DNA from: Lentisphaeria bacterium
Lineage (GTDB): Bacteria; Verrucomicrobiota; Lentisphaeria; Oligosphaerales; Oligosphaeraceae
Direction: 5' to 3'
Assembly (NCBI GenBank): GCA_016287975.1
Contig: JAEEXV010000110.1
Span: 1-21,291, forward strand
DNA length: 21,291 nt
Shown here: piece by piece, positions 14,654-21,290 of the stretch
How positions within the stretch are numbered: position 1 is the stretch's first letter
Layout of the letters: every line of letters starts with the position of its first letter
Translations under genes and position numbers: made by a program
Notes under the pieces: generated by a model
Database searches by the model: none
What the model saw: the letters and a program-made list of their open reading frames with translations, nothing else
What the model was told of the DNA's origin: nothing

Positions 14654-15853
14654 TTGAAAGTCCTGGTCATCAACTCTGGCAGTTCGTCCCTGAAGTTCAC
14701 CCTGTTCGACATGGCGGACAAGTCCATGCTCTGCAAGGGCATCGTCGAGCGCATCGGGATGGACGGCACCAAACTCACCTATCAGGCGCACGGCGAAAAG
14801 CAGGAGGAGCCCCTCGCCATCACGAAGCACAGCGAGGCGCTGGCCTCGATCTGCGCGAAGATGACCGCCCCTGGCACTGGCGTGCTCAAGAGCCTTTCCG
14901 AAATCGGTGCGATCGGCCACCGCGTGCTGCACGGCGGAATGAAGTACACGCAGCCGATCCAGGTGGACGAGGCCGTCAAGCAGGGCATCCGCGACTGCTT
15001 CGTGCTGGGGCCGCTGCACAATCCCGCGAACCTGGGCGGCATCGAGGCCTGCGAGGTCGCCTTCCCGGGCATCCCCAATGTCGCCGTCTTCGACACCGCC
15101 TTCCACATGACCATGGAGCCGGCCGCCTACATGTACGCCATCCCGCGCACCTACTACGACAAGTACGCGGTGCGGAAATACGGCTTCCACGGCACCAGCC
15201 ACAAGTATGTCTACGGGCGCGTCTGCGAATACCTGCACCTCGACCCGACCCAGGCGCGCGTGATCAGCTGCCACCTCGGCAACGGCTCCAGCCTCTGCGC
15301 GGTCAAGGGCGGCAAGGTCGTCGACACCACCATGGGCCTGACCCCGCTCACCGGCCTCGTCATGGGCACCCGCTCGGGCGACATCGACCCCGCCGTCGTC
15401 ACCTTCCTCGAACAGCAGGAGAACCTCACCCCGCAGGAGATGGACACCATCCTCAACAAGAAGTCGGGCCTCCTCGGCGTCTCGGGCGTCTCCTCCGACA
15501 TGCGCGACATCCAGGCCGCCTGCGCCGCAGGCAACCCCCACGCCCAGGAAGCCTACGCGATGTTCCTGCACCGCCTCGTCCACTACATCGGCGGCTACCA
15601 CCTGCTGCTCGGCGGCGTGGACGCCATCCTCTTCACGGGCGGCATCGGCGAGAACTCCTGCGAGACCCGCAAGGCCGTCGTCGACCGCCTCGCCGTCCTC
15701 GGCTGCCGCCTCAACGAGGAGGTCAACGCGAAGATCCGCGGCAAGGAGGCCGTCATCTCGACCGACGATTCGCTCTTCCCCGCCGTGGTCATGCCCACCA
15801 ACGAGGAACTCATGATTGCCATGGAGACCCTCCACATCGTCTCCGCCAAATAA
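14654..15853 (+). CDS. ackA: Acetate kinase
   Basis: 399 residues (E. coli 400). Catalyses acetyl phosphate + ADP to acetate + ATP in the cytoplasm. The start is TTG: reading from 14654 gives MKVLVINSGSSSLKF, the invariant N-terminus, with GGAGG 9 nt upstream. An upstream in-frame GTG at 14561 would add 31 residues foreign to the family. Residues known to matter in Methanosarcina AckA are all present within one position: Asn7, Arg90, Asp147 (FDTAFH), His179 (YGFHGTSH), Arg240 (GTRSGD) and Glu384, with HLGNGSS (207-213) and FTGGIGENS (327-335) as phosphate and adenosine loops. pta follows after 33 nt, so ackA-pta form an operon. Family and function are secure. Confidence 0.97.
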   Translation: MKVLVINSGSSSLKFTLFDMADKSMLCKGIVERIGMDGTKLTYQAHGEKQEEPLAITKHSEALASICAKMTAPGTGVLKSLSEIGAIGHRVLHGGMKYTQPIQVDEAVKQGIRDCFVLGPLHNPANLGGIEACEVAFPGIPNVAVFDTAFHMTMEPAAYMYAIPRTYYDKYAVRKYGFHGTSHKYVYGRVCEYLHLDPTQARVISCHLGNGSSLCAVKGGKVVDTTMGLTPLTGLVMGTRSGDIDPAVVTFLEQQENLTPQEMDTILNKKSGLLGVSGVSSDMRDIQAACAAGNPHAQEAYAMFLHRLVHYIGGYHLLLGGVDAILFTGGIGENSCETRKAVVDRLAVLGCRLNEEVNAKIRGKEAVISTDDSLFPAVVMPTNEELMIAMETLHIVSAK

Positions 15854-15886
15854 CCCACCCCCGCGCAAGCACAAGGAAAGACTGCA

Positions 15887-16888
15887 ATGGCCGCCCTGAT
15901 TGATTCCCTGATCGCAAAAGCCACCACCGCCTACAAGACCGTCGTCCTCCCCGAAGGGCAGGATCCCCGCGTGGTCGAGGCCGCGAAGATCATCGCCACC
16001 CGCAAGATGGCGAAGGTCATCGTCCTGGCCACCCCCGCCGAACTGCCCGACCAGTCCGTCTTCAACGGCCTCGACGTCGAGGTCATCGACTGGACGACCT
16101 CCCCGTGGCTGCCCGAGTTCGCGGGCATCCTCTTCGAGCGCCGCAAGGCGAAGGGCATGACCGAGGACCAGGCGAAAGCCCAGGTGCTCAACCGCCTCTA
16201 CTTCGGCAACCTGATGCTGAAGGCCAACAAGGCCGACGCGATGGTCGCGGGCTCCATCGCCTCCACCGCCGACATGCTGCGCTCCGCCTTCCACTGCATC
16301 GGCACCGCGCCAGGCCTCAAGTCCGCCTCGTCCTGCTTCGTCATGGACCTCAAGACCCCCGCCCCCAACGGCGAGAAGACCCTCATCTTCGCCGACTGCG
16401 GCGTGAACCCCAACCCCGACGCCGACGGGCTCTGCGACATCGCCCTGGCCACCATCAAGACCTGCCAGGCCCTCCTCGGCAAGCAGCCGCACGTCTCGTT
16501 CCTCTGCTACTCCTCCAAGGGTTCCGCGAAGGGCGAACTCGTCGACAAGATGAGCGCCGCCGCCGCGAAGACCATCGAGAAGGTCAAGGAACTCGGCATC
16601 GACGCCATCGTCGACGGCGAACTCCAGGCCGACGCCTCGATCGTCCCGTCGGTCGCCGCCGCGAAGGCCCCCGCGAGCCCGCTGAAGGGCACCGCGAACG
16701 TGCTGATCTTCCCCGACCTGAACGCGGGCAACATCTGCTACAAACTGGTCCAGCGCCTCGCGGGCGCCGAGGCCTACGGCCCCATCCTCCAGGGCGTCGC
16801 CAAGCCCGTCTCCGACCTCTCGCGCGGCTGCTCCGCCGAGGACATCGCGGGCGTCGCCGCCATCACCATCTGCGAGGCGATGGTGTAG
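15887..16888 (+). CDS. pta: Phosphate acetyltransferase
   Basis: 333 residues, the short form without the N-terminal regulatory domain of E. coli Pta. Interconverts acetyl-CoA + phosphate and acetyl phosphate + CoA. Seen: LPEGQDPRVVEAA (residues 21-33), an internal KADAMVAG segment, the conserved CYSSKGSAKGELVDKM phosphate/CoA region, DGELQADAS and the C-terminal ANVLIFPDLNAGN followed by GPILQG and PVSDLSRGC. All are family hallmarks and match Pta better than phosphate butyryltransferase. AAGGA lies 9 nt before the ATG. With ackA it makes the acetate/ATP pathway; in reverse the pair activates acetate. The tRNA-Arg gene starts 14 nt after its stop. Confidence 0.96.
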   Translation: MAALIDSLIAKATTAYKTVVLPEGQDPRVVEAAKIIATRKMAKVIVLATPAELPDQSVFNGLDVEVIDWTTSPWLPEFAGILFERRKAKGMTEDQAKAQVLNRLYFGNLMLKANKADAMVAGSIASTADMLRSAFHCIGTAPGLKSASSCFVMDLKTPAPNGEKTLIFADCGVNPNPDADGLCDIALATIKTCQALLGKQPHVSFLCYSSKGSAKGELVDKMSAAAAKTIEKVKELGIDAIVDGELQADASIVPSVAAAKAPASPLKGTANVLIFPDLNAGNICYKLVQRLAGAEAYGPILQGVAKPVSDLSRGCSAEDIAGVAAITICEAMV

Positions 16889-16902
16889 CCCATCCCGTTT
16901 CC

Positions 16903-16978
16903 GTCCCCGTAGCTCAGTGGATAGAGCAGTGGTTTCCTAAACCATTGGTCGGCAGTTCGACTCTGCCCGGGGATACCA
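16903..16978 (+). tRNA. tRNA-Arg (anticodon CCU), CCA encoded
   Basis: A complete cloverleaf folds by hand. The acceptor stem GTCCCCG pairs with CGGGGAT (one terminal G-U pair). The D-arm is GCTC/GAGC. The anticodon stem GTGGT/ACCAT carries loop TTCCTAA, giving anticodon CCU (codon AGG). The T-arm GGCAG/CTGCC carries loop TTCGACT. Discriminator A75 (position 16975) is followed by an encoded CCA (16976-16978). It lies 14 nt after pta and just before an intrinsic terminator, so it may share the ackA-pta transcript. Confidence 0.96.
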
Positions 16979-16984
16979 TCGTTC

Positions 16985-17021
16985 GGCGTGGCTCTTCCGA
17001 CCAGGAGTAGCCACGCCTTTT
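16985..17021 (+). terminator. Intrinsic terminator after tRNA-Arg
   Basis: GGCGTGGCT (16985-16993) pairs perfectly with AGCCACGCC (17009-17017) around a 15-nt loop, followed by TTTT and a T-rich tail. It is 6 nt after the tRNA CCA. Its right arm GTAGCCACG shares the core of the dispersed hairpins at 91 and 5729. The T-run ends only 6 nt before the next start codon. Confidence 0.8.
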
Positions 17022-17027
17022 GTCTTC

Positions 17028-17990
17028 ATGGCCACCCTCTTCAAGACCACCCTGCTCTGCCTCGCGCTCCTCTGCGCCAGCCGCCTGCCCGCGGCCGAAT
17101 CCCGCCCGCTCTGGCAGTCCGCCAGTCCCGCCGACGCCGCCGAGGCCCAGGAGATCCACGAACTGCTGCGCTCCTTCGAGCCAGTCGAAGTCGGCGATCC
17201 CATCGGCCCCTACGGCGACTATATGCTGGGGCGCTACTATCCCCGCGCAGCCGCCCCCTATTTCGGCTATGCCCTGTGCGGCGGTGCCCTCGCGCTGCTC
17301 CTCTCCGCCGCCTGGCAGTTCCGCCCGAAGAACCGCGGCAGACGCCTCCGCCGCAAAATCATCATCGTGGCGCTGTGGACGCTGCCCGCCGCGCTACTGT
17401 TCCTCGGAGTCCGCTTCGCCCTCGCCTTCTACTGGGGCGGGCCATACGACTACGCCAACTACCGCGTCCCCGAACACCCCGCCGACGTGCTGATCTGGTT
17501 CTCCGGCTCCGACGACGGGGCATACTACCAGGACAACTACGAGCGCGCCTGCCATGAATTCGGCGCAAGGCGCGTCGCCCTCTTCAATTTCAGCGACATG
17601 CCCGCCGCGCTCGCCTTCGCGGCGAAACTGCCGCCAGGCAGCCGCCTCGTCCTGCGCGGCCACAGCATGGGCGCCTCCGCCGCCGCCAAGTTCGCCGCCC
17701 GCTGCGGACGCGAAGTCCTCGTCCTCGACACCCGCGACGCCACGAGCTGGTTCGGCAAGATCCGCCGCAAGCCACCCAATGTCGCGCACTGGCGCAACGT
17801 GCTCCCCGAAGTCCGTTCGCCCTTCGACTCGAAAAACAACCACCCTGGCACCAACTATATCTGCGGCCTCAACATGGCCAACGTGTTCATGTGGATGGGC
17901 GGTCCCTGGGGCCCCGTCGAGGGCGCCGTCAACCTGCGCCTCGAAGGCCTCGACCACTGCGAAATCGGCGACGACATCGACGGCGACTGA
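17028..17990 (+). CDS. Membrane-anchored serine-hydrolase-like protein, function unknown
   Basis: 320 residues, not recognised as a named family. Residues 1-23 look like a signal peptide (TLLCLALLCASRLPAA). Two hydrophobic segments follow at about 78-97 and 110-135, joined by a very basic linker (KNRGRRLRRK), so the positive-inside rule puts that linker in the cytoplasm and the C-terminal domain outside. That domain has an alpha/beta-hydrolase look: strand VLIWFSGSDDG (154-164), nucleophile elbow GHSMG (211-215, Ser213), VLDTRD (232-237) as a possible acid and LDH (308-310) with His310 as the candidate base. The order Ser-Asp-His is right, but the triad is inferred. It starts 6 nt after the terminator T-run; no Shine-Dalgarno is near, the closest AGGAG being 20 nt upstream inside the terminator loop. 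It may be a lipase, esterase or peptidase. Confidence 0.7.
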   Translation: MATLFKTTLLCLALLCASRLPAAESRPLWQSASPADAAEAQEIHELLRSFEPVEVGDPIGPYGDYMLGRYYPRAAAPYFGYALCGGALALLLSAAWQFRPKNRGRRLRRKIIIVALWTLPAALLFLGVRFALAFYWGGPYDYANYRVPEHPADVLIWFSGSDDGAYYQDNYERACHEFGARRVALFNFSDMPAALAFAAKLPPGSRLVLRGHSMGASAAAKFAARCGREVLVLDTRDATSWFGKIRRKPPNVAHWRNVLPEVRSPFDSKNNHPGTNYICGLNMANVFMWMGGPWGPVEGAVNLRLEGLDHCEIGDDIDGD

Positions 17991-18035
17991 TGACGGCGCG
18001 GCGCACTCCGTTCCCGCGCTTTCGGGGGACATATC

Positions 18036-18059
18036 CGCGAAATTGGCCAAAACTTCGCG
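18036..18059. repeat. Quasi-palindrome upstream of the recJ promoter
   Basis: CGCGAA (18036-18041) and TTCGCG (18054-18059) flank a perfect inner palindrome TTGGCCAA (18043-18050), offset by one base. It lies 8 nt before the -35 box of recJ. It could be an operator or a weak hairpin ending the preceding gene; no T-run follows. Confidence 0.45.
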
Positions 18060-18067
18060 CTTTCGCC

Positions 18068-18095
18068 TTGACTTTACGCAATTTCGGCGTATAGT
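18068..18095 (+). promoter_or_regulatory. Sigma70-type promoter of recJ
   Basis: TTGACT (18068-18073) and TATAGT (18090-18095) are separated by 16 nt, the best housekeeping-type promoter in the window. Transcription would begin near 18102, giving a leader of about 33 nt before the ATG at 18135 and arguing against the in-frame TTG at 18102 as the start. Confidence 0.75.
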
Positions 18096-18134
18096 GTAAG
18101 TTTGCCAAGTTCAGAAAAAAGGATACCCTTCACA

Positions 18135-19970
18135 ATGGAAGAAAAACGCATTGGAAACGGATGTGACATCGACCCCGAGAAACGGGTCTGGGAATTCTCC
18201 GAACCCCCGCCTGCACTGACCGCCTCGCTCATGGAGGAGGCCTCCGTGACACGCCCCATCGGAATGGTGCTCGCCTCGCGCGGCATCACCGCCGACAACG
18301 TGCACCAGTTCCTCCACCCGTCCCTCGAAAACATGGGGGACCCCTATCTGCTCTCTGGCACCAAGGCCGCCGCCAAGCGCCTCTGGGAGGCCATCCAGAA
18401 AAACGAGCGCATCATGATCCACGGCGACTATGACACCGACGGCATCACCGCCACGGCGCTCCTCGCCTGGGTCCTGCGCGAAAACGGCGCCCAGGTCACT
18501 TGCTATCTGCCCCATCGCATCGACGACGGATATGGCCTCACCGCCGATTCCATCAACAAGAACGCCAAGGGCAATTGCGACCTGCTCGTCACCGTCGACT
18601 GCGGCATCACCAGCTATGACGCCGTCGACGCCGCGCGCGCCATCAATCTCGACCTCATCATCACCGACCACCACACCCCTGGCCCGACCCCGCTCCACGA
18701 GGGGACAGGCGGCGTCGGCTCCATCGGCCTCGGGCTGCCCGCGAACGCGGGCGAGCTCGACACCATGGTCGTCGTCGACCCCAAACTGCCAGGCGCCCCC
18801 AAGGAGACCGAGGATCTCGCGGGCGTCGGCGTCGCCTACAAGGTCGCCCAGGCGTTCCTGAAATACGGCAGCGAGAATGGCATCGGCGGCGAGGACACCA
18901 ACCTCCATTACGTGCTGGACCTGGTCGCGCTGGGCACGGTCGCCGACATCGTGCCGCTGCTCAACGAGAACCGCATCCTCGTCCGCGAAGGCCTCAGGGT
19001 CCTCTCGATGCAGACCCGCCCTGGCATCCACGAGCTCTGCGAAATCTCCAACGTCAGCGAAGTGCTGACCACCTCCGATATCACCTACCGCCTCGCCCCG
19101 CGCATCAACGCCACGGGACGCATGGGCGACCCCACCGACAGCCTGCGGTTGCTGGAGGCCCGCGATGTGGAGCGCGCCAAGGATCTCGCAGGCATCCTGG
19201 ACCAGCTCAACAAGGAGCGCCAGACCATCGAGGAACAGGTCGTCCAGGAGGCCGAGGCGCAGATCGCCGAGCGCTACCGCCCTGGCACCCCGCGCGCCCT
19301 CGCGGTCGCGCGCTCGATTGTCGTCTGGAGCGACCACTGGCACCAGGGCGTCGTCGGCATCGTCGCCTCCCGCCTGACCCGCCGCTACCACCGCCCCAGT
19401 GTCGTCCTCACCCGCGACCCGTCTGGACAGTTCACTGGCAGCGCGCGCTCCATCCGCACGCTGAATCTGGTGCAGGTGCTGGATGAATGCAAGGACACCC
19501 TCATCCGCTTCGGCGGCCACGCGATGGCCGCGGGGCTGTCGCTGGAGGAAGACCGCCTGGAGCCCTTCTCGGAGGAATTCGACGCCGCCGTGCAGAAGGT
19601 GCTCGGCATTGAATCCATGCTGCCCATGCTGAACATCTGCGGCGAAGTCGCCTTCGAGGAACTCGACCCCATCTTCTTCCAGGAACTCAAGGAACTCGAA
19701 CCCTTCGGCCACGGCAACTCCGAACCCATCTTCATCACCAGAAACGTCACCCCCGAACACAAGGGCTTCGCTGGCCGCGCGCACACCCGAGGCGTGCTGC
19801 GGGATTCGCGCGGAGGCCGCATGCAGTTCATCGCCTTCAGCCGACTGCCAGACGAGTTCCCTCCCGCCCCCTGGGACATCGTCTATTCCCCGCATATCAA
19901 CCGCTTCAATGGCAACGAGGTGTTCCAACTGCGCATCCACGATGTGCGGCACGCCGAACACACCCCCTGA
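18135..19970 (+). CDS. recJ: Single-stranded-DNA-specific exonuclease RecJ
   Basis: 611 residues (E. coli 577). A cytoplasmic 5'-to-3' ssDNA exonuclease of the DHH superfamily used in recombination and mismatch repair. Motifs in order: motif I HGDYDTDG (96-103), VDCG (154-157), DHH (178-180), VALGTVADIVPL, RINATGRMGDP, then the DHHA1 region with GSARS and RFGGHAMAAGLSL and the OB-like EPFGHGNSEP. Catalytic Asp and His residues are intact. Between DHH and VDPK (214-217) there is a Gly-rich stretch, including GGVGSIGLGLPA, longer than in typical RecJ. The start is ATG 18135 with AAGGA 11 nt upstream and the promoter ending 39 nt before it. An intrinsic terminator follows at once, so it is a single-gene unit. 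Confidence 0.96.
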   Translation: MEEKRIGNGCDIDPEKRVWEFSEPPPALTASLMEEASVTRPIGMVLASRGITADNVHQFLHPSLENMGDPYLLSGTKAAAKRLWEAIQKNERIMIHGDYDTDGITATALLAWVLRENGAQVTCYLPHRIDDGYGLTADSINKNAKGNCDLLVTVDCGITSYDAVDAARAINLDLIITDHHTPGPTPLHEGTGGVGSIGLGLPANAGELDTMVVVDPKLPGAPKETEDLAGVGVAYKVAQAFLKYGSENGIGGEDTNLHYVLDLVALGTVADIVPLLNENRILVREGLRVLSMQTRPGIHELCEISNVSEVLTTSDITYRLAPRINATGRMGDPTDSLRLLEARDVERAKDLAGILDQLNKERQTIEEQVVQEAEAQIAERYRPGTPRALAVARSIVVWSDHWHQGVVGIVASRLTRRYHRPSVVLTRDPSGQFTGSARSIRTLNLVQVLDECKDTLIRFGGHAMAAGLSLEEDRLEPFSEEFDAAVQKVLGIESMLPMLNICGEVAFEELDPIFFQELKELEPFGHGNSEPIFITRNVTPEHKGFAGRAHTRGVLRDSRGGRMQFIAFSRLPDEFPPAPWDIVYSPHINRFNGNEVFQLRIHDVRHAEHTP

Positions 19971-19976
19971 ACCGCC

Positions 19977-20006
19977 CGCCGCAATCGCGGCCAGGCGGCG
20001 TTTTTT
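19977..20006 (+). terminator. Intrinsic terminator of recJ
   Basis: CGCCGC (19977-19982) pairs with GCGGCG (19995-20000), followed directly by TTTTTT (20001-20006). An alternative inner hairpin GCCGC/GCGGC with an AATC loop shares the left arm. It begins 6 nt after the recJ stop. Confidence 0.85.
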
Positions 20007-20051
20007 GCACGGGCGACGCAATTTTCTGGCGTTTCCAGCGTTTAGAAGATA

Positions 20052-20069
20052 GGCAAGGTGTGTCTTGCC
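20052..20069 (+). repeat. Small hairpin in the leader of the coiled-coil gene
   Basis: GGCAAG (20052-20057) pairs with CTTGCC (20064-20069) around GTGTGT, about 40 nt before the start codon at 20109. It may shape the 5' leader; no regulatory role can be shown. Confidence 0.45.
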
Positions 20070-20108
20070 GTTGCAGTGACTCCACTCCCCCGCAACCCCA
20101 TCTTCCCC

Positions 20109-20876
20109 ATGAACACTCAACGCATTCTCATCGGCATCCTCGCCGTGCTGGCCGCCGTCGCCTTCGGCTTCGTCATCTTCCTGCGGAAGGACAATGTCGC
20201 ACTGCGTCTCCAATTGGAGAACGCCGCCCTGACGCCGACCGAGCCAGCCCTCGCCGCCCTCCCCAAACTGCAGAGCACCGAACGGCCGCAGGGCATCACC
20301 GACGCCGAGGCCAATGCCTTCATCGACAAGCTCGAAGCCGAGAACGCCAAGTTGAAGCAGCAACTCGCCGAACTCCAGCAGCAGGTCGACATGGCCCAGC
20401 AGCGCCGCGGCGGACGCCGACGCCCGAACCTCGAGGAACTCAAGAACACCAACCCCGAACTCTATGCGCAGATCCAGCAGCGCCGCGAGGAGTTCCGCCA
20501 GCGTCGCGAGGCCGCCAGCGTCCGACGCAACGAGTTCTTCGACAAACTCGACACCTCCCGTCTCAACGACGAGCAGCGTTCCCAGATCGAACGCTATCGC
20601 ACCCTCCTCAATGAGGCCGATGCCGCCATGGGCGGCGGCAATCCCGCCGACATGCGCGAAATCGGACGCGAACTCTTCACTCTGCGCGGATCCGTCCAGA
20701 ACACCCTCATCCAGAATCTCGGCAACCAACTCGGCACCGACGCCAACGCCCTCGCCAACGGTCTCCAGGAAATCATGTCCGTGACCAACGGCGGCTTCGG
20801 CCCTGGCCCAGGCGGCTTCGGCGGCGGCCCAGGCGGCCCAGGCCCAGGCTTCGGCGGACGTCCTGGTCGCCGATAA
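20109..20876 (+). CDS. Membrane-anchored coiled-coil protein with Gly/Pro-rich tail
   Basis: 255 residues, no family recognised. Residues 5-25 form one hydrophobic helix (RILIGILAVLAAVAFGFVIF), an N-terminal anchor or uncleaved signal, with the rest probably outside the membrane. Residues 66-98 are heptad-like and Gln/Glu/Leu-rich (IDKLEAENAKLKQQLAELQ), followed by GGRRRP and a second charged helical stretch (about 108-145, QQRREEFRQRREAAS). RLNDEQRSQIERY (151-163) recalls the LTxxQ-type helices of Spy/CpxP-like periplasmic proteins, only loosely. The tail from 228 is Gly/Pro/Phe repeats ending RPGRR. ATG 20109 is chosen because the anchor starts there; an upstream GTG at 20058 adds a non-conserved-looking stretch across a hairpin. 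No clear Shine-Dalgarno. It has its own terminator and so appears monocistronic. Confidence 0.72.
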   Translation: MNTQRILIGILAVLAAVAFGFVIFLRKDNVALRLQLENAALTPTEPALAALPKLQSTERPQGITDAEANAFIDKLEAENAKLKQQLAELQQQVDMAQQRRGGRRRPNLEELKNTNPELYAQIQQRREEFRQRREAASVRRNEFFDKLDTSRLNDEQRSQIERYRTLLNEADAAMGGGNPADMREIGRELFTLRGSVQNTLIQNLGNQLGTDANALANGLQEIMSVTNGGFGPGPGGFGGGPGGPGPGFGGRPGRR

Positions 20877-20901
20877 ATCTATCCCTTCATCCCCCCACCA
20901 A

Positions 20902-20937
20902 GACGCCAGCGGAATCCTCCCCGCCGGCGCCTTTTTT
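20902..20937 (+). terminator. Intrinsic terminator of the coiled-coil gene
   Basis: GACGCCAGCGG (20902-20912) pairs with CCGCCGGCGCC (20921-20931) with two A-C mismatches and an 8-nt loop, followed by TTTTTT (20932-20937). It lies 25 nt after the stop codon. Confidence 0.8.
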
Positions 20938-20990
20938 CATGCCCGCAGCCACGGACACAAAGGCGCTGGCATTTCCGGCTTTTCCGAAAT

Positions 20991-20999
20991 TGCTATGTT
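20991..20999 (+). promoter_or_regulatory. Possible extended -10 element before the structured tail
   Basis: TGCTATGTT fits an extended -10 (TGnTATnnT). The -35 region (TTTCCG, 20972-20977, 16 nt upstream) is poor. If used, transcription would start near 21006 and run into the hairpin array. Confidence 0.3.
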
Positions 21000-21104
21000 C
21001 CCCAAGAGGGTCGGTAAAACCACCATTTCGGGAAGCAAGGCGACTTCGTGGAATCCGGCAATGCGCGACCTCCGTGGAGAAACGCGGCATTCCTGCACAG
21101 GGAA

Positions 21105-21120
21105 GCCCCCGCAAGGGGGC
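21105..21120 (+). other. GNRA-capped hairpin (GCAA loop)
   Basis: GCCCCC, tetraloop GCAA, GGGGGC: a perfect 6-bp GC stem with a GNRA tetraloop when read on the plus strand. The complementary strand would have a TTGC loop, so the plus strand is the likelier RNA strand if it is transcribed. Confidence 0.65.
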
Positions 21121-21133
21121 GGCGGAGCAGAGG

Positions 21134-21174
21134 CAGGGGTGGAGCGCGCCGCGAGGCGGCGAGCGGAACCCCTG
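21134..21174 (+). other. Nested hairpin pair in the structured tail
   Basis: CAGGGGT (21134-21140) pairs with ACCCCTG (21168-21174), enclosing an inner hairpin CGCCGC (21147-21152) / GCGGCG (21156-21161) with a GAG loop. Confidence 0.6.
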
Positions 21175-21177
21175 GAA

Positions 21178-21202
21178 GGGCGCCGAAGACAGGCTGGCGC
21201 CC
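21178..21202 (+). other. 7-bp hairpin in the structured tail
   Basis: GGGCGCC (21178-21184) pairs with GGCGCCC (21196-21202) around an 11-nt loop GAAGACAGGCT. No T-run follows. Confidence 0.6.
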
Positions 21203-21211
21203 GGAAGGGGA

Positions 21212-21290
21212 TGCCATTGCCGCGGGCGGGGGCGGAGGGAGGGCGGAAGCCCGACCGCAGCCTCCGCCCCCGGCAACGACAGCCATGGCA
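21212..21290 (+). other. Long GNRA-capped hairpin at the window edge
   Basis: TGCCAT (21212-21217) pairs with ATGGCA (21285-21290). Inside, the 12-bp stem CGGGGGCGGAGG (21227-21238) pairs with CCTCCGCCCCCG (21261-21272). The tip is GGGC-GGAA-GCCC (21241-21252), a GNRA tetraloop on the plus strand. TTGC/GCAA (21217-21220 with 21273-21276) can extend the middle. The whole 79-nt unit closes one base before the sequence ends. Confidence 0.65.

Noticed and set aside
16105..17010. Open frame overlapping pta and running into the tRNA
   Set aside because: Arg/His/Pro-rich out-of-frame translation of pta that crosses a certain tRNA gene.
18102..18134. TTG start for recJ at 18102
   Set aside because: It coincides with the expected transcription start of the clear TTGACT/TATAGT promoter, leaving no ribosome site. 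The ATG at 18135 has AAGGA upstream.
18111..20729. A very long open frame on the minus strand opposite recJ and the coiled-coil gene
   Set aside because: Its translation is Gly/Ala/Val/Asp-rich with no motifs, it spans two terminators on the other strand, and it mirrors GC-rich third positions of the real plus-strand genes. It is a composition shadow.
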